Positions 1-11,605 of a stretch of 64,000 nt of DNA are shown here, piece by piece. The stretch is from positions 6,859,722-6,923,721 of the forward strand of contig OZ037766.1 in NCBI GenBank assembly GCA_964035545.1, given 5' to 3'. Position 1 is the first letter of the stretch; every line of letters begins with the position of its first letter. The position numbers were made by a program, and so were the translations under genes. The stretch comes from Bugula neritina. Taxonomy: Eukaryota > Bryozoa > Gymnolaemata > Cheilostomatida > Bugulidae. Below the pieces are notes generated by a model that did no database searches, had not been told where the DNA came from, and was given only the letters and a program-made list of their open reading frames with translations.

Positions 1-483
1 CTAAAGAATCCCTATAAGATTTCTCAGTCAAGTAATATCCAGAGTTGAATAGCTAATATTTCTTTTGATCTGCACTTGAAGTCAAATAAGACAAATATTT
101 ATGCTATAATTGCCTAATAAATCCTTGTTGCAATTTTGCCATTAAAACAAATATATCTTCTAGTTTATATACTTTCTTGATAGCCGCATAGAGTTATCCT
201 ACCTTTAGTTATTGATTGATTGCAGTAAAGAAAGTACTCTATAGATATTTTGGTGCTACAATTTTCTATTTTTTATCTTTTGCTGCTGCTAAAATAATCT
301 TTAACATTAATTACCTCTCTGATTACCTCTGATGAGGTAGAACGCTTTTGACCATCATATGACGTTAGTAGAGCGCCTTATGTGTGTGACAGTGAGTGTT
401 CCGTTTTTTTTTAGTGCTTCCGCATTACCACTGATATTATTCAATTTAGATAGTGATATTTAAAAAGAAAATTGATAGGTAAG
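1..483. other. AT-rich non-coding stretch
   Basis: No open frame, splice-bounded exon or recognisable repeat was found here. The sequence is AT-rich and unstructured by eye. Confidence 0.4.
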
Positions 484-792
484 CTAGGTAAATCCTCTCA
501 TGTCGCGTATCGTTCTTGGTAAGAAACTTTGGTGGTAACAGCTAGAGTGAGAAGAAATGGAGTTGGGTAAACCTTGGGTTGCTGATCTCGTAGTTACGGA
601 CATGAGAGAGCGATTTTCCACAACCTCATCATAGTCTGATGAAAGTGTACTGTGCGTGGCTTCAGACTGTAGAATACGTGTCAATAGTGTGAGCCTATGA
701 TTTTTACACCTCGTTTGCAATGGTAGTAGACCCAGTTCGCATCGAGCGTCACTAACACTCTCTCGCCCCTTGAGACCTGATATGAACCTCAT
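484..792 (-). CDS. possible terminal exon of an unidentified minus-strand gene
   Basis: A 102-codon minus-strand frame is open here in an otherwise stop-rich area. Its composition is rich in Ser, Thr and Arg and looks like a disordered protein tail. AG dinucleotides near its upstream end (around 770-800) could serve as splice acceptors, so it could be the last coding exon of a gene with upstream exons at higher coordinates. I could not find a convincing partner exon. No domain is recognisable. It could equally be a chance open frame. Confidence 0.22.
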   Translation of the reverse strand: MRFISGLKGRESVSDARCELGLLPLQTRCKNHRLTLLTRILQSEATHSTLSSDYDEVVENRSLMSVTTRSATQGLPNSISSHSSCYHQSFLPRTIRDMRGFT

Positions 793-3019
793 AGCTACAC
801 TATGTTTTTTTTTAGTTTGCTTGGCATGTATTGCATTGATAAAAATAAATAAAGATAATAGAAAGATAACGCTAAGTTTAAATAAGAGTTATAGTATATC
901 TAAATTGGAAGTTAATTCTGATTATGAAAGAAATTGAATTTTGCTCAACCAATTTCTCCCTGCAAATATTATAAACGGTATAATCTAATTTCTTATAAAT
1001 AAAGCTAGAAAAATTAAGCATTCCCAATTAATCCAGCACAAGAAATTTCTTAATGCTCATAAACCTCTGTCTGACAAAACTTATGCCTTGCATCTGGTTC
1101 TTTTTTAAGCAAACTTCTCTATATGCATTCAGGTGCGTCTATGGTGATGGATCTTCTTGCACCTGTGCACTCTCCGCTAGGTAAACGGCTAGTTTTTCTA
1201 TTTATATATAACAGAGTTAAAGCTGTGTTTCAATGTTATAACTATATTTAATTATACAACAGGCATTACAGCTACATTTGTTATACATATATAGGCTATA
1301 AATTAATACATAACTTTTTAACTTTGTTAATTTGGGCAAAACTTTTCAAATAACATGTAGACAAAATACGCCTAGTATATTTTTTCAAGTATAAAAACAT
1401 AAAGTATTGTTAATTTAAACTTTAAAGATAGTAGTTGTGGCCAAAACCTAAACCATGAATAAATCTTTTAGCCCAAAAGCCTTAAACTAAGTTCTATTTC
1501 TTTTCGAAAAGTATTTACGCCTGCACAATTATTATAGTTCCTATAGTTATAGCGTAATCACATAATTCATCTTCAGTTTCAAAACTATAGTTAGGAATTC
1601 TGTACAAGCTGCAAAGTTGAAGTTTCTTAGCTGTAAAACTTCCTATTGTACTCTGAGTTAATGCTGCTTTGTTACAGAACCTATAATTGCCTGAGTTTAT
1701 AGTTGAATGGTTACAGCTTACTCAGGTAAGACACTTTGGTGTAGCATCTGGCTTGAATGCCCAAGCCTGAATTAGAATCTCTAGATGAATAGATTGCCCC
1801 AGTTCAAAGATAGTGATAGAGGGTAAAGAGTACATGAAACAAAGTGAATTCTCCAAATACCCTTTACCGGTTAAACTATAATTATGCTAAACTTTTGTGG
1901 GCTAGGAACAATGTTGTTTTGAAACTGTGAGTAATTAAGTTCCTTATTTAGAAAGCTAGCTATATAATCTACAGCAAATCTAACATTTATAATATTACCA
2001 AGTGAAAACTAGAAATACTTTGAAGTAAATTGTGGGTAACAGACTAATACATTTGTGTAATAAAATAACCTATAAAGTACTGATTCATTTTTTTCTTATA
2101 GGTGATAAAGAACCAGTTAAGATGTGAGCTAGTTACAGCTATATTCTGTAAATATTATATAAATACAGCAGAAGAGCATAGCCCACCAATGGTTATAATA
2201 CATAAAACAGTGCAGTCTGCCCGGTGGTATAAATTATATGCCCTTTAACCTTTGAGCTGCCCTGGCTAGAACATAACTATTTACACAATAAATTTAATTT
2301 TTTTATCAATGTAATCACATTTTTAACATTGTTTGAGAGGAAATAGCTGTTTGACTATCAGTGTGACATAATAACCCCTGTAATAAAGGGAAGGAGGGGA
2401 TGTAGACAGTCGCAATATTTATATTTTATTAGATGTTGAGTGCAGTTATGTGATTGGTTAAAACTGGTTCAGCATGTGCAGCAAATTTCTTTGTTCTAGC
2501 TGTAAATAATAGTAATAATAATGGTGGTTATTATGTTCACATAATCCTTAACACCTTCAACTCACAAATTGCTTTTGACATCTTACGTAACTAATTGTCT
2601 ATTGCTGTGAGAATTTTTCCAACGCTTATAAATGTTTGTAGCAAGAAACAGAGATCACATCAGCTTAGATTTTAGAGCTAAATAAGTGCAGAAAATATAG
2701 TATTTATGCTAGTTGTCTAAGAGGAACGCGCAAATTTAGGAAAAACAAGGTATGGAGTTGTTTACTTAAAAACAAGTTAAGATTCCCCCGAGTAACACTA
2801 ACAGCGATGCAGTTTCTTCACTTTTAAAAATAGATAGAAAATTGAAAGCCAACGTGATTATTAACTTTTTGTTGAGCTTGGAAGCATGTAAATAGAAACA
2901 TTAATAGTTCAATAATTGCTGTAAGTGTAACCGTGGCTGTAGAAGTGAAAAGGTATGAACATGTGTACGGGGTTTTTAATACTTAATATGCTTATCTATT
3001 AAAACTCTGTTACTGTTAG
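793..3019. other. long non-coding stretch
   Basis: About 2.2 kb of AT-rich sequence without a supported gene. Short open frames are all interrupted and no domain was recognised. It may be intergenic, or intronic to a gene represented by the weak minus-strand exon at 484-792. Confidence 0.4.
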
Positions 3020-3150
3020 ACTTTGTTCAGGTATCACTATCAGTATGACTATGAGTATGAGTATGCGCCACACTCACTGATAGTGATAGTGATACTCATA
3101 CTGATAGTGATACTGATACACTTAGACTTAGTCTTACACTTACACTGTAA

Positions 3151-3223
3151 GCAACCTATACGGGGCATGCCGTATCACTGTAAGTTACAGTGATACGGTA
3201 TGCCCCGTAGGCGTATAGGTTGC
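3151..3223. repeat. long snap-back inverted repeat (hairpin/cruciform)
   Basis: The left arm is 3151-3183 and the right arm 3185-3223, with a single base between them. The arms pair along their whole length apart from one mismatch (GGCATGCCG against GGCATACCG) and a six-base interruption in the right arm near 3209-3214. The stem is GC-richer than its surroundings. Confidence 0.85.
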
Positions 3224-3847
3224 AATTGTGTGAATTATCAATTATTGATTAATGATCATATTGTCGTATTGATAATGATTTGATATTCATATTGATATTC
3301 AAGTTTCAATGATTTCAATGTCAATATCATATTAAATTCAATATGAATATGAATATCATAATAATAGATATTAGTTTGAAACCATAGTCCATAGTGATAG
3401 TCATACTGATACTGATACTCATAATCACTTTAGCCTTAGGTTTATCATATTCATAATGATGAAATTAGTAATACTAATAGTAATACTAATAGTATTATAA
3501 TTTTATATCCAGTATCATTGACTCAATCATTGAGTATGAGAATTATAATGGCAATCGTCACTCTCACAGCGATTCACTTAGATTGAGATTCCGCCTATCT
3601 CTCACTCACTTAAAATTCAAATTGACAGTTAGTAACTTAAGTTGAATGACCAACTATGAACTAAGATGTACTTCTCATTTTGTTTACAAAATTCAAATTG
3701 TAAAAAAGCATGAACATGACCATAATGATTATGATAATCCTCTAATTATCAATGTCTACTGATTATAAGAATAATGATTACCATAAAATCAAAGTAATAA
3801 TGGTGAAATTGTACAGGAATGGTAATGCACTGACTCAATATCAATAA

Positions 3848-3888
3848 CACTGACAGTTATGACTTATAATAAGTCATAACTGTCAGTG
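3848..3888. repeat. perfect 20-bp palindrome with one-base centre
   Basis: The arms 3848-3867 and 3869-3888 are perfect reverse complements around one A. The arm begins CACTGACAGTTATG. It lies inside repeat island 1, about 300 bp before the UTP3 start codon. Confidence 0.9.
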
Positions 3889-4188
3889 TCACTGAGAGTG
3901 AGTTAGTGTGAGTCTATTGCATTTACTAAACAGCGAAAATCAACAATAAGATTGAAGCCAAAAGTGATGGTTAACTCATAAGTTTGAGTATAAGTAATAT
4001 ATTAATATTATTAATATATTTATAATGTCTATTACTACTTCTTAGTGTCTAGTAGACTCTTACAAGTACAAGTACTAGTAGAAAATAGACCAATACATAA
4101 AGGAAAAAGTTAGAAAGTATTTCATAGTAAAACGAAAGACCAAATAATATTGTTATAATTTTTGTAGACATATTTATATAAAAAGAAA

Positions 4189-7100
4189 ATGCCTAAACAC
4201 AAAAGTGTTGGAGGTCGAAAAAGTGTAAAAACGAGAAAGGTCTTTACTCCGAAAGCTAAACCCATATATAACTCAGATGAAGATGTGCCAGATGAAACAG
4301 CAGATTCCTTCTACAAAGATGATATAGATCTTCATGGTGAACAACGTATGTTATTTTACCCCACCCTATTATATAGGCATTTGGATAATGCCTAAATTAT
4401 TATAAGTTCATAGTATAATATTTATGTTTTATTCTTTAAAGCTGGCAATTTTTTTTTAATTCAATGTCATGGAGTAAACCATCAATAGCATGATTTTACG
4501 ATGAATTTATAATTGATTGGTCTGGGGTTTTAGCTTTGTGTCAAATCATTACTTGCCGCCATGTGACTTTTCTTGCAATATAATTATTATCACATTTAAG
4601 TTTTTAACTGTTCAGTTGAGAGGTCTTTTATTTGTTGTTTTGTGAGTTCAACTTTGCAATTGCAGGTTTTCTAAAATTTGATTGACTAGTTTAGAAATTT
4701 TGGAATTTATTGGAAACACCGAGCTATCATATCAGGTGTTGAAAACAACTTAGAAGTATGCAGTAAACTCTTATTCACTAAATAGTTAGTATTTATAAAG
4801 AAATAGTTTTTCACTAGACTAGATATCTGATTTGTAATATCTTGTACCCTGGTGTGGTAGTTGGCCAAAGTTCGGAAGATGATAATGGTGATATCCCTGT
4901 GGCTAAGGCACCATCCAGAGAAGCTGTGTACGACTTCTCAGATTCGGAAGAAGAGGAAGAACTAGAAAATAGACTCAAGAAAATAGAAGCCAACATTCGT
5001 CGTAAGCAAAAGGTTGCTTTATAACTTAAGGTTTTGCATAGGGCAATGCTCTATGCTCTCCTTTTTTATACCACAAATGTTTTTTACATTTACAAATATA
5101 ATTTGTGATTGTTCATCATTCCCCCTCCCCAAGTGATTTCTCAATTATGGACTTTAGAGTTATCTGCTTATTGCATAATTCGCTGTTCATTTTTTAAATA
5201 AATGCTTCAAGTTTAAATTTTCATAATATGCTATAATAAAAAGTCTTAGTAATTAGTAAACCATAACCATTTCTGGTTTACAAATTGGATTTCAATTTTT
5301 CAGCCCTAGCATTGTTGGCAAGTGTACTACAATAGTGTGTCATTGGCTAGAAGACCATTTATTTTGTCCGCTAATGTGCAGCGTTTGTTGGCAGCACTCT
5401 GACAGCAGTGAGTCAGATCTTGAAGAAGATGACAGGATTGAAAGCAGATCCAAAGCATGGGGAAAAAAGAGAGATGATTTTTATGGTGCTGATGTGAGCA
5501 CTAAGGTTGATTTGGGTGTGTCCTCCGGAGATGAAGAAGCAGGTAAATCCTTACATTTCTGATTAGGGAAGAGTGGGGTGGGATATCTATGTTTTTTACA
5601 AACATGTATGATAAGTTTAAATTGTTAAATTAAAACATGGTATTCCCTGTTTTTCTTGGTAGGATAGTTTAAATACATTAATTATATTCAATTCTAAAAC
5701 TATTGATTTGTGCTACATAATTTCTTTAATCTTGCAAGTTTGATGATGATGCTATGCTTTTTGAGTTTGATAAACAGACAAAAAAAATTGTACCAAATTA
5801 GACAACAATAGCCAACATGCTGGCAGCTTATATGAGCTAGCTTATGTGCTACCAATGCTAATGTTGTTGATGGTGGCTGATTCAGATGCATGAACCAACT
5901 CGAATGTACATTATACCTTATACCGAGCTTTTAATATAGAAGCAATATTTTAGTTTATTAAAATGAAGTTTTCTTAATAATTTTCTCGAGTTTTCTTGAA
6001 TTAGTATAAAGTGTATTGTATATTTCTTATTCTTTGAAATTAGAGGCAAGAATGGAGGAAGAAGAGGCTAGATTGCAGCAGCAGAGGCTGTTGAGTGAAA
6101 TTGATGAAAGTGATTATTATCTATTCATGGACAAGCCTGAAGATGCTGCAGTCAGCGCTGACAATACGGAACTGGCTGAGGTCAGCAGTTCTGGTCCTGC
6201 CGTTGTCATACCCACAGACCTGTCCACCCTCTCAGATAAGGAGAAAGAGGCACTGCTTAAGCAGAAATACCCAGAATTTATGGATTTAATGATTGACTAT
6301 AGAGACACGATGATTGAGTATCAAAAACGTGTTGATCCATTGATCTGGGCACATGACAAAGGGCTGCTCCCTGATACTGATGGTATTAAACTAATACGCA
6401 TAAAAGGGGACACCATGTTCAACTACTTCATGTGCTGTCAAATGTACCTCATACTAGTAGCAGAGAAGACTAATTTAGATGGACACCCGGTATTTGATAG
6501 TCTGGCCAGGTTCAAGAAGCAACTCAACCTGATTGGGGAAGCAGAAAGTAAAATGAAGCCAGAACTAGATGAAGTGTTGAAAAAGGTATGACTTTTCTGT
6601 TGATTTGTTTACATGTTGTGAGGTTTTTTAAAATGTCCTTCACTTGTGCACCATTGATAATTTGAGTTTTAAAAAGCCAAATATTTGATTACCAAGTAAC
6701 TTGTGAGATATAATGGACTTCCAGTGTAGTTATCTGTTGACAATGGCATCATTGAGTATGTTAAGTTGATTGCAATCATGTTAATGGTATGGATTTAGCT
6801 TGCTGAAGGTCGATATTCTGAAGTCCGGGATATGACACATGGTAAGAAAAAAGCAGCTTCACATGTAAAAGTTCCTGCTAAAGACAAGGAAACTACTTCA
6901 AGAAAAGATAGCAAAAAGGCAACCGCTAAAGTATGCATTATAGTTGTTTTATTGCTTTTATGATTTGAAAATGCATTACATGTAATATATTGGTGTCAGT
7001 TTTTTCTAGGTAGTATCTAAAACACTAGTTTTAAATTATCAATTTTATGTCAAATATGTTTCTAAAATGTAAATGCTGCTCAACACCAAAACCTGGACAA

Positions 7101-8425
7101 AACATTGTAATGTATCTGACAAATAATGCTGTTGACACTGGATTGTTATTTTCATTCAAGAAGTTTTGTTGATATTGGAAACAATTATGTTATGGTTGTG
7201 AAAGTTGCATATAGGTTTGGGGAAAATTATGTAGCTGAAATGATGGCCATTTTGTAAACTCTTTTAGACTGTGAAATTTAAGAAAACAGCTGTACAGCCT
7301 GCAACTAAGGCTAAAGAACAGAATTCTAAGACTGTGAAGTCTTCATCAAAAAGCAGTGCCACTACATTGAAGAATGGTGCCACTATGTCAAAGAGTGTTA
7401 CAGGGAAGCGAGGTGCTGCCACTCTACCCAATAAAAAAGTACGGCATATATACTCATTCCTTGATCAATACACAAAACCATAGACATGATGATGTAATAA
7501 GCTAGTTCTATTTTATAAATCAAATTTATTATTCACTTTCCTGTACAGGTACAGCATGTAATTATGGACATATGTGACATAGTATTTTCTGTGCTGATCT
7601 AGAAACGTCTGCAGAGCCTACTTGATGAAGACGAGGAGGAAGTAGGTGGCGCCACAATGGAGGAAACAGTTGAGCCAGACTTGGAAGATATGACGGGCGG
7701 GGAGAAGGAAGCTCTCGAGTTCTATAATCTAGTCAAGAAAAGGCGGTTGGCTGGCCAAGCTGAGGATGAGGGTGAAATGGGTGAGTGATAACATGGCAAG
7801 GAGCTGCTATGGATTGTCTATTATAAGGGCTGTTGCTCTATTCGGATTACAGCTAAGCTGTTAAATTATGCAAGTGTGTGATACATTTTTTCACGACCAG
7901 TAAAAGTTGTTGATAAATGGAGTCATGTGAATGTAGGTACTGAGATGGAAGCCTTGCAAGACGAGACAAATAAAGCTGAAGAGGAATGGGACAGTGAAAA
8001 GAGAGGTGTGACTGAAGAAATGATGAAGAATAGAGGTAAGCCCTTCATATGGTTACACCGGCTAGCGTGTATGTAGTGTAATGTGTTGTAACCACTTAGC
8101 TGGTGCTGGTGGGTTACTCACTAATTGAAGTTTAGTATACTCTGATAGGAAAGCTAGAATTGATAAATGCAAATGGTTTAGTTTACAATAAGATAAGCTG
8201 CGTACTTTGTATTATATTTCTGCAATTTGTTCATAACTTTAAGGTCTCACTGCGAAAAGACCCAAACATCTCAAGAATCCTAGAGTGAAAAATAAGTTGA
8301 AGTATCAGCGAAAGAAGAAGATTCACAAATCTATGGTTCCCAAAGTGCTCACAGAAATGAATAGATATTCTGGAGAATCTTCTGGTATTCGAGCTGGAAG
8401 AATCAGGAGTGTGCAGCTTAGCTGA
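4189..8425 (+). CDS. UTP3: UTP3/SAS10, small-subunit processome protein
   Basis: Nucleolar component of the U3 small-subunit processome that matures 18S rRNA. Phase-consistent exons are 4189-4345, 4861-5012, 5395-5542, 6044-6585, 6799-6930, 7268-7438, 7603-7780, 7937-8035 and 8244-8425 (1761 nt, 586 aa). The N terminus is basic and then acidic (runs of Glu/Asp in exons 1-3). Exon 4 (about residues 153-333) carries the Sas10/Utp3/C1D-type segment, with a KYPEFMDLMIDYRDT-like helix. The last exon holds the conserved C-terminal Sas10 box: GLTAKRPK, then NPRVKNK, and a basic tract. The start ATG follows an in-frame upstream stop region and has the MPK-basic opening typical of the family. The protein is somewhat longer than the roughly 480-residue human one because of the Lys-rich linkers in exons 5-6. 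A polyadenylation signal AATAAA lies at 8465-8470. Family identity is confident; exon 2 and 3 boundaries are the least certain. Confidence 0.92.
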
Positions 8426-8464
8426 AACCCTTTTCCTGTTACCTATGTATTAATATGTGGATAT

Positions 8465-8470
8465 AATAAA
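8465..8470 (+). terminator. polyadenylation signal of UTP3
   Basis: AATAAA, 40 bases past the UTP3 stop codon. This is the standard metazoan cleavage/polyadenylation hexamer. Confidence 0.6.
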
Positions 8471-8549
8471 ATTATCTGGTAGCTGAAATTTCTGGTGTGA
8501 TATTTCGGGCTTGAAATGAAAAACCTTTAATTTAAAATTATAGCAATAC

Positions 8550-9665
8550 ATGTTTGTTTGTTTGTTTGTTTGGTTTATTTCATCAAAGGTATTTAATAAC
8601 ACAAGGACATTAGAAAATGCCAAGGAGGCGATGATGAGGCCCATTGCGCTATAGCCTAGCTAGTCATGCGCGGGCCAACACGAGCTGACAGCGACTCTAT
8701 CCAGAAAAATACAAAAAAAAATACAACTATTCTAACAGATAAAGCCTCAACTTCCTCCCAAATTCATTAGGGTTGCTAATTGACCGTAAAGGGATTGGCA
8801 GTTCATTCCATAGTGCCACCTCCTGATAACAGTTTCTTCTGTGACCTGCTGCTGTTTGAGAGTGAGGAAGGGGGAGATTTATGAATGATTGACGTGTATT
8901 GATAGAGTGAGTGGGAAAAAAATTGTCAGAGTAGAAAAAAGAATGAGCTTTCTTTAACACTTTAAAACGGTAAATCTGGTATATTGAGAGAACTTTATGC
9001 TTAGTAAATAGAGGCGCTGATGGATGGTCAAACGGTTTTTTGTTCATGATACGCATTACCTTTTTTTGAAAAATAAAAATCTTGTTTAGATGGGTATTAG
9101 CTGCATTTCCCCAGGCCTCTGCACAATAATTTAACTTGGAATTGATGAAAGAATTATATATCAAAAGTAAAATTTTTTGAGGGAGATATTCAGAACATCG
9201 GTATATTAATCCACTAAGTGGTCGTAATTTTGTAAGTAGGTTTGAGATGTGCAAGCTCCAATTTAAATTTTTATCTATTTGTACACCTAGAAAAGTTATG
9301 CTGTTAGAGTAATTTATAGGTCTTTTATTTAATAATATACAGTTTTCTAGAATTTGAAAAGGATTTTGGTAGTTTTTTAAAACAATATAGTTGCATTTTT
9401 CATAGTTTATAGTGAGTTTGTTTTTATTGCACCAAATTGACAGAGAGTTTAGATCTTGATTTATAGCTTCCAAATGGGAGTTCAAATCTTTTGATTCAAA
9501 TTGTAATAAAATGTAACATACAGTGTGGTGTTTTTCTTGGGTTAATATATACTTAGTACTATGTGCAAAAGTAGTACAGTTTGTTTTGTAATTCAATTGG
9601 CCAAAATAATGCTGAGCAGCACTATTGTGCAATATTGTAAATTTTAATATCAATTTACAATGCAT
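8550..9665 (-). mobile_element. 5'-truncated non-LTR (LINE) retrotransposon
   Basis: Read on the minus strand, a 312-codon open frame (9665-8727) encodes the distal part of a LINE reverse transcriptase and its downstream region. Recognisable pieces are LNSLSIWCNKNKLTINYEK, FLGVQIDKNLNW, LIYNSFINSKLNYCAEAWG, and a C-terminal ALWNELP motif. These are typical of jockey/CR1-like RT palm-thumb and C-terminal regions. The YADD catalytic box and endonuclease are missing, so the copy is 5'-truncated at about 9490. A 3' UTR follows the stop and ends in AATAAACC and a short (AAAC)n tail (8551-8573 on the plus strand), as in target-primed insertions. The open frame is unbroken, suggesting a fairly young copy. 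The clade is not assigned. Confidence 0.85.
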
Positions 9666-10554
9666 TACTCTACTAAAATATGACTATGAGCCATTGAAAA
9701 TTTACAGTTGCATGCAAAATTTTATAATCTTGCTTTATTGGGAGAGGGTAAAAGTACTAATTTTGAAAATCACAAGTGGCTGCTTGACACGGGCAAGACA
9801 ACGTGATGTGGGCTTAAAACAAGCACTTCATGTTGTATGTTGGAACAACAAATTGATTTTTTATAATGTTCAAGTCTGGAGGAAGCACATTCGTCTATTA
9901 AACAACTAGAAAAGCACAAAACGGAGTGTGTGCTATCATTTAAGTTTCTTATAAACCCAGAGTTGATTGATGTTCTGTGGCTATTGAACTTCTAATCACG
10001 CGAGGATGCTAAAAACTCGCATCAAACTTGAATAGGCACAAGGAAAGATAACCCTGAGAAAAAATAACCGTGCTGGAGCAATAGGCTATTGTAGCCCTAA
10101 AATTTACCAAATGAAAGATGAGTTTTATAATAATATAATACAAAGCCTTCCTTGTAAAGCACTAATGTATCATCGTTATGTATTATTTCCTCGTCTACGA
10201 AATCGCTGTAAATTTCTGTTGGTATATATCAGTACAAATTTAGCTAATACGTATCCATTTTGTAATTGTTATATATATATTTTTTTGATTTTTGTTAATG
10301 GTGAATATAATTATAATAAGAGCTATAGATTTAGATAATTATTTTGATAATCAACATTCATTGGTCTTTGAGTTTGAGCTTGCTACGTTCACGTTGTCAT
10401 TTTGATTTAGGCATTTATGATTATTTTTGTGCAACTCTGTTAAATTTTACTTGTAGCATACATATAATAATTATTATTTCATTTAGTTTGAGAATCAAAA
10501 TGAGTCTTGGTTTTCCCTTTGGCCTTGGTCTTTGCGTCAAGCCTAGGTGTTGCT
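9666..10554. other. non-coding stretch
   Basis: AT-rich sequence between the LINE fragment and repeat island 2. Short plus-strand frames (for example 10111-10338) look like chance. No domain or splice-framed exon was recognised. Confidence 0.4.
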
Positions 10555-10930
10555 CATACTGATACTGTCATACTCACTGACACTAACTCCAAGTGATTAA
10601 CACTAAGTGACTAACAGTAACAGCAAATGTAATACTAATAGTTACACTTACGTTATAGAAATACTTATACACTAATAATAATAATGAAAGTAAAACTAAA
10701 AGTAAATCTCTTAGTATTACTCTGTTTCTGACTATCAGTATCACTATGGTTCTACCTTCTAAGTCTATCAGATAGTATGACTATGACTATCAGTATAAGT
10801 ATCACTATGAGTATGAGTATCAGTATAAGTATCACTATGAGTATGAGTATCAGCATGGTGATCACTTGATGATGATAGCTAATACTAATAGTCATAGTTT
10901 AAGTTTAGAGTTAAGTTAGTACAATATTAA
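10555..10930. repeat. palindromic-word repeat island 2
   Basis: The sequence consists of ACTATCAGTATAAGTATCAC and CTATGAGTATGAGTATCAG type words, including a tandem pair of about 32 bp at 10792-10855, followed by AATACTAATAG words. It uses the same vocabulary as islands 1, 3, 4 and 5. It lies about 0.7-1.05 kb upstream of the Abraxas start codon. Confidence 0.75.
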
Positions 10931-11605
10931 ATATAGGTAGTAGTATTATGCTAATTTTGCTTCTTTCATTAGCTATACTAATACTTGCAGCTTATGACCA
11001 TTATTAATACTATTGTCTAACAGCTTACAGTTACTATAAGACATGCAAATAATTTTTTTTTTTCTGGTCTCATAATGTAATTGCACAGGTCTCACAAATC
11101 ACAAGCACTTTTCAACTGTCTAAAAACTAAAGTCTTGAACGAAATTGCTTATATTATTCTTGCTTCTGTTTCAGTATTTGGGTAGAATTATCTCTGGTGA
11201 TTTGCAAATACAGGTTTAGCCATTCTAGTATTTATATTACAATTATACTGGGACTATATATGCACATTAGAGGATGTTTAGGTAACCTGAACATATTAGC
11301 AGGGTTCAACAAAATGAAAATGCACTTCAGCTCAACTTTAATGATAAGATTTATCTAACTTATAATAGGATAATCAAATGATTTTTATGCTAATTTGAAC
11401 CTGACTAGGCTGATTTTCTATTTATCTGCAATGCTGTTAAGCTATATTATGCCTCAATACCTCCTTCTCCCTGCTTATTCGCTTATAGTTGCAGGTTTTG
11501 TTTTGTGTTAAATAAACTAAACTAATTTTGTAAATGATATATCTTTGCAGTAAATATTTTTATTTAAACACTATACTATTTTTATTAGAGTTTATAACTA
11601 TAAAG
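10931..11605. promoter_or_regulatory. probable upstream region of the Abraxas gene
   Basis: AT-rich sequence immediately before the Abraxas start, with no coding potential. No specific promoter element could be assigned. The call rests only on position. Confidence 0.3.

Larger units (their letters stand above)
3020..4085. repeat. palindromic-word repeat island 1
   Basis: The stretch is built from short degenerate words such as CACTATCAGTATGACTATG and GATAGTGATACTGATAC, with AGTAATACTAATAG-type words and several inverted repeats (3151-3223 and 3848-3888). It ends with ACAAGTACAAGTACTAGTAG-like sequence about 100 bp before the UTP3 start codon. The same words recur at 10555-10930, 24120-24880, 40965-41790 and 46430-47440. 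No coding potential is seen. The boundaries are approximate. Confidence 0.75.

Noticed and set aside
3020-4085. CRISPR-like or tandem-gene interpretation of the repeat island
   Set aside because: There is no regular spacing or identical repeat units, and the surrounding genes are eukaryotic with introns.
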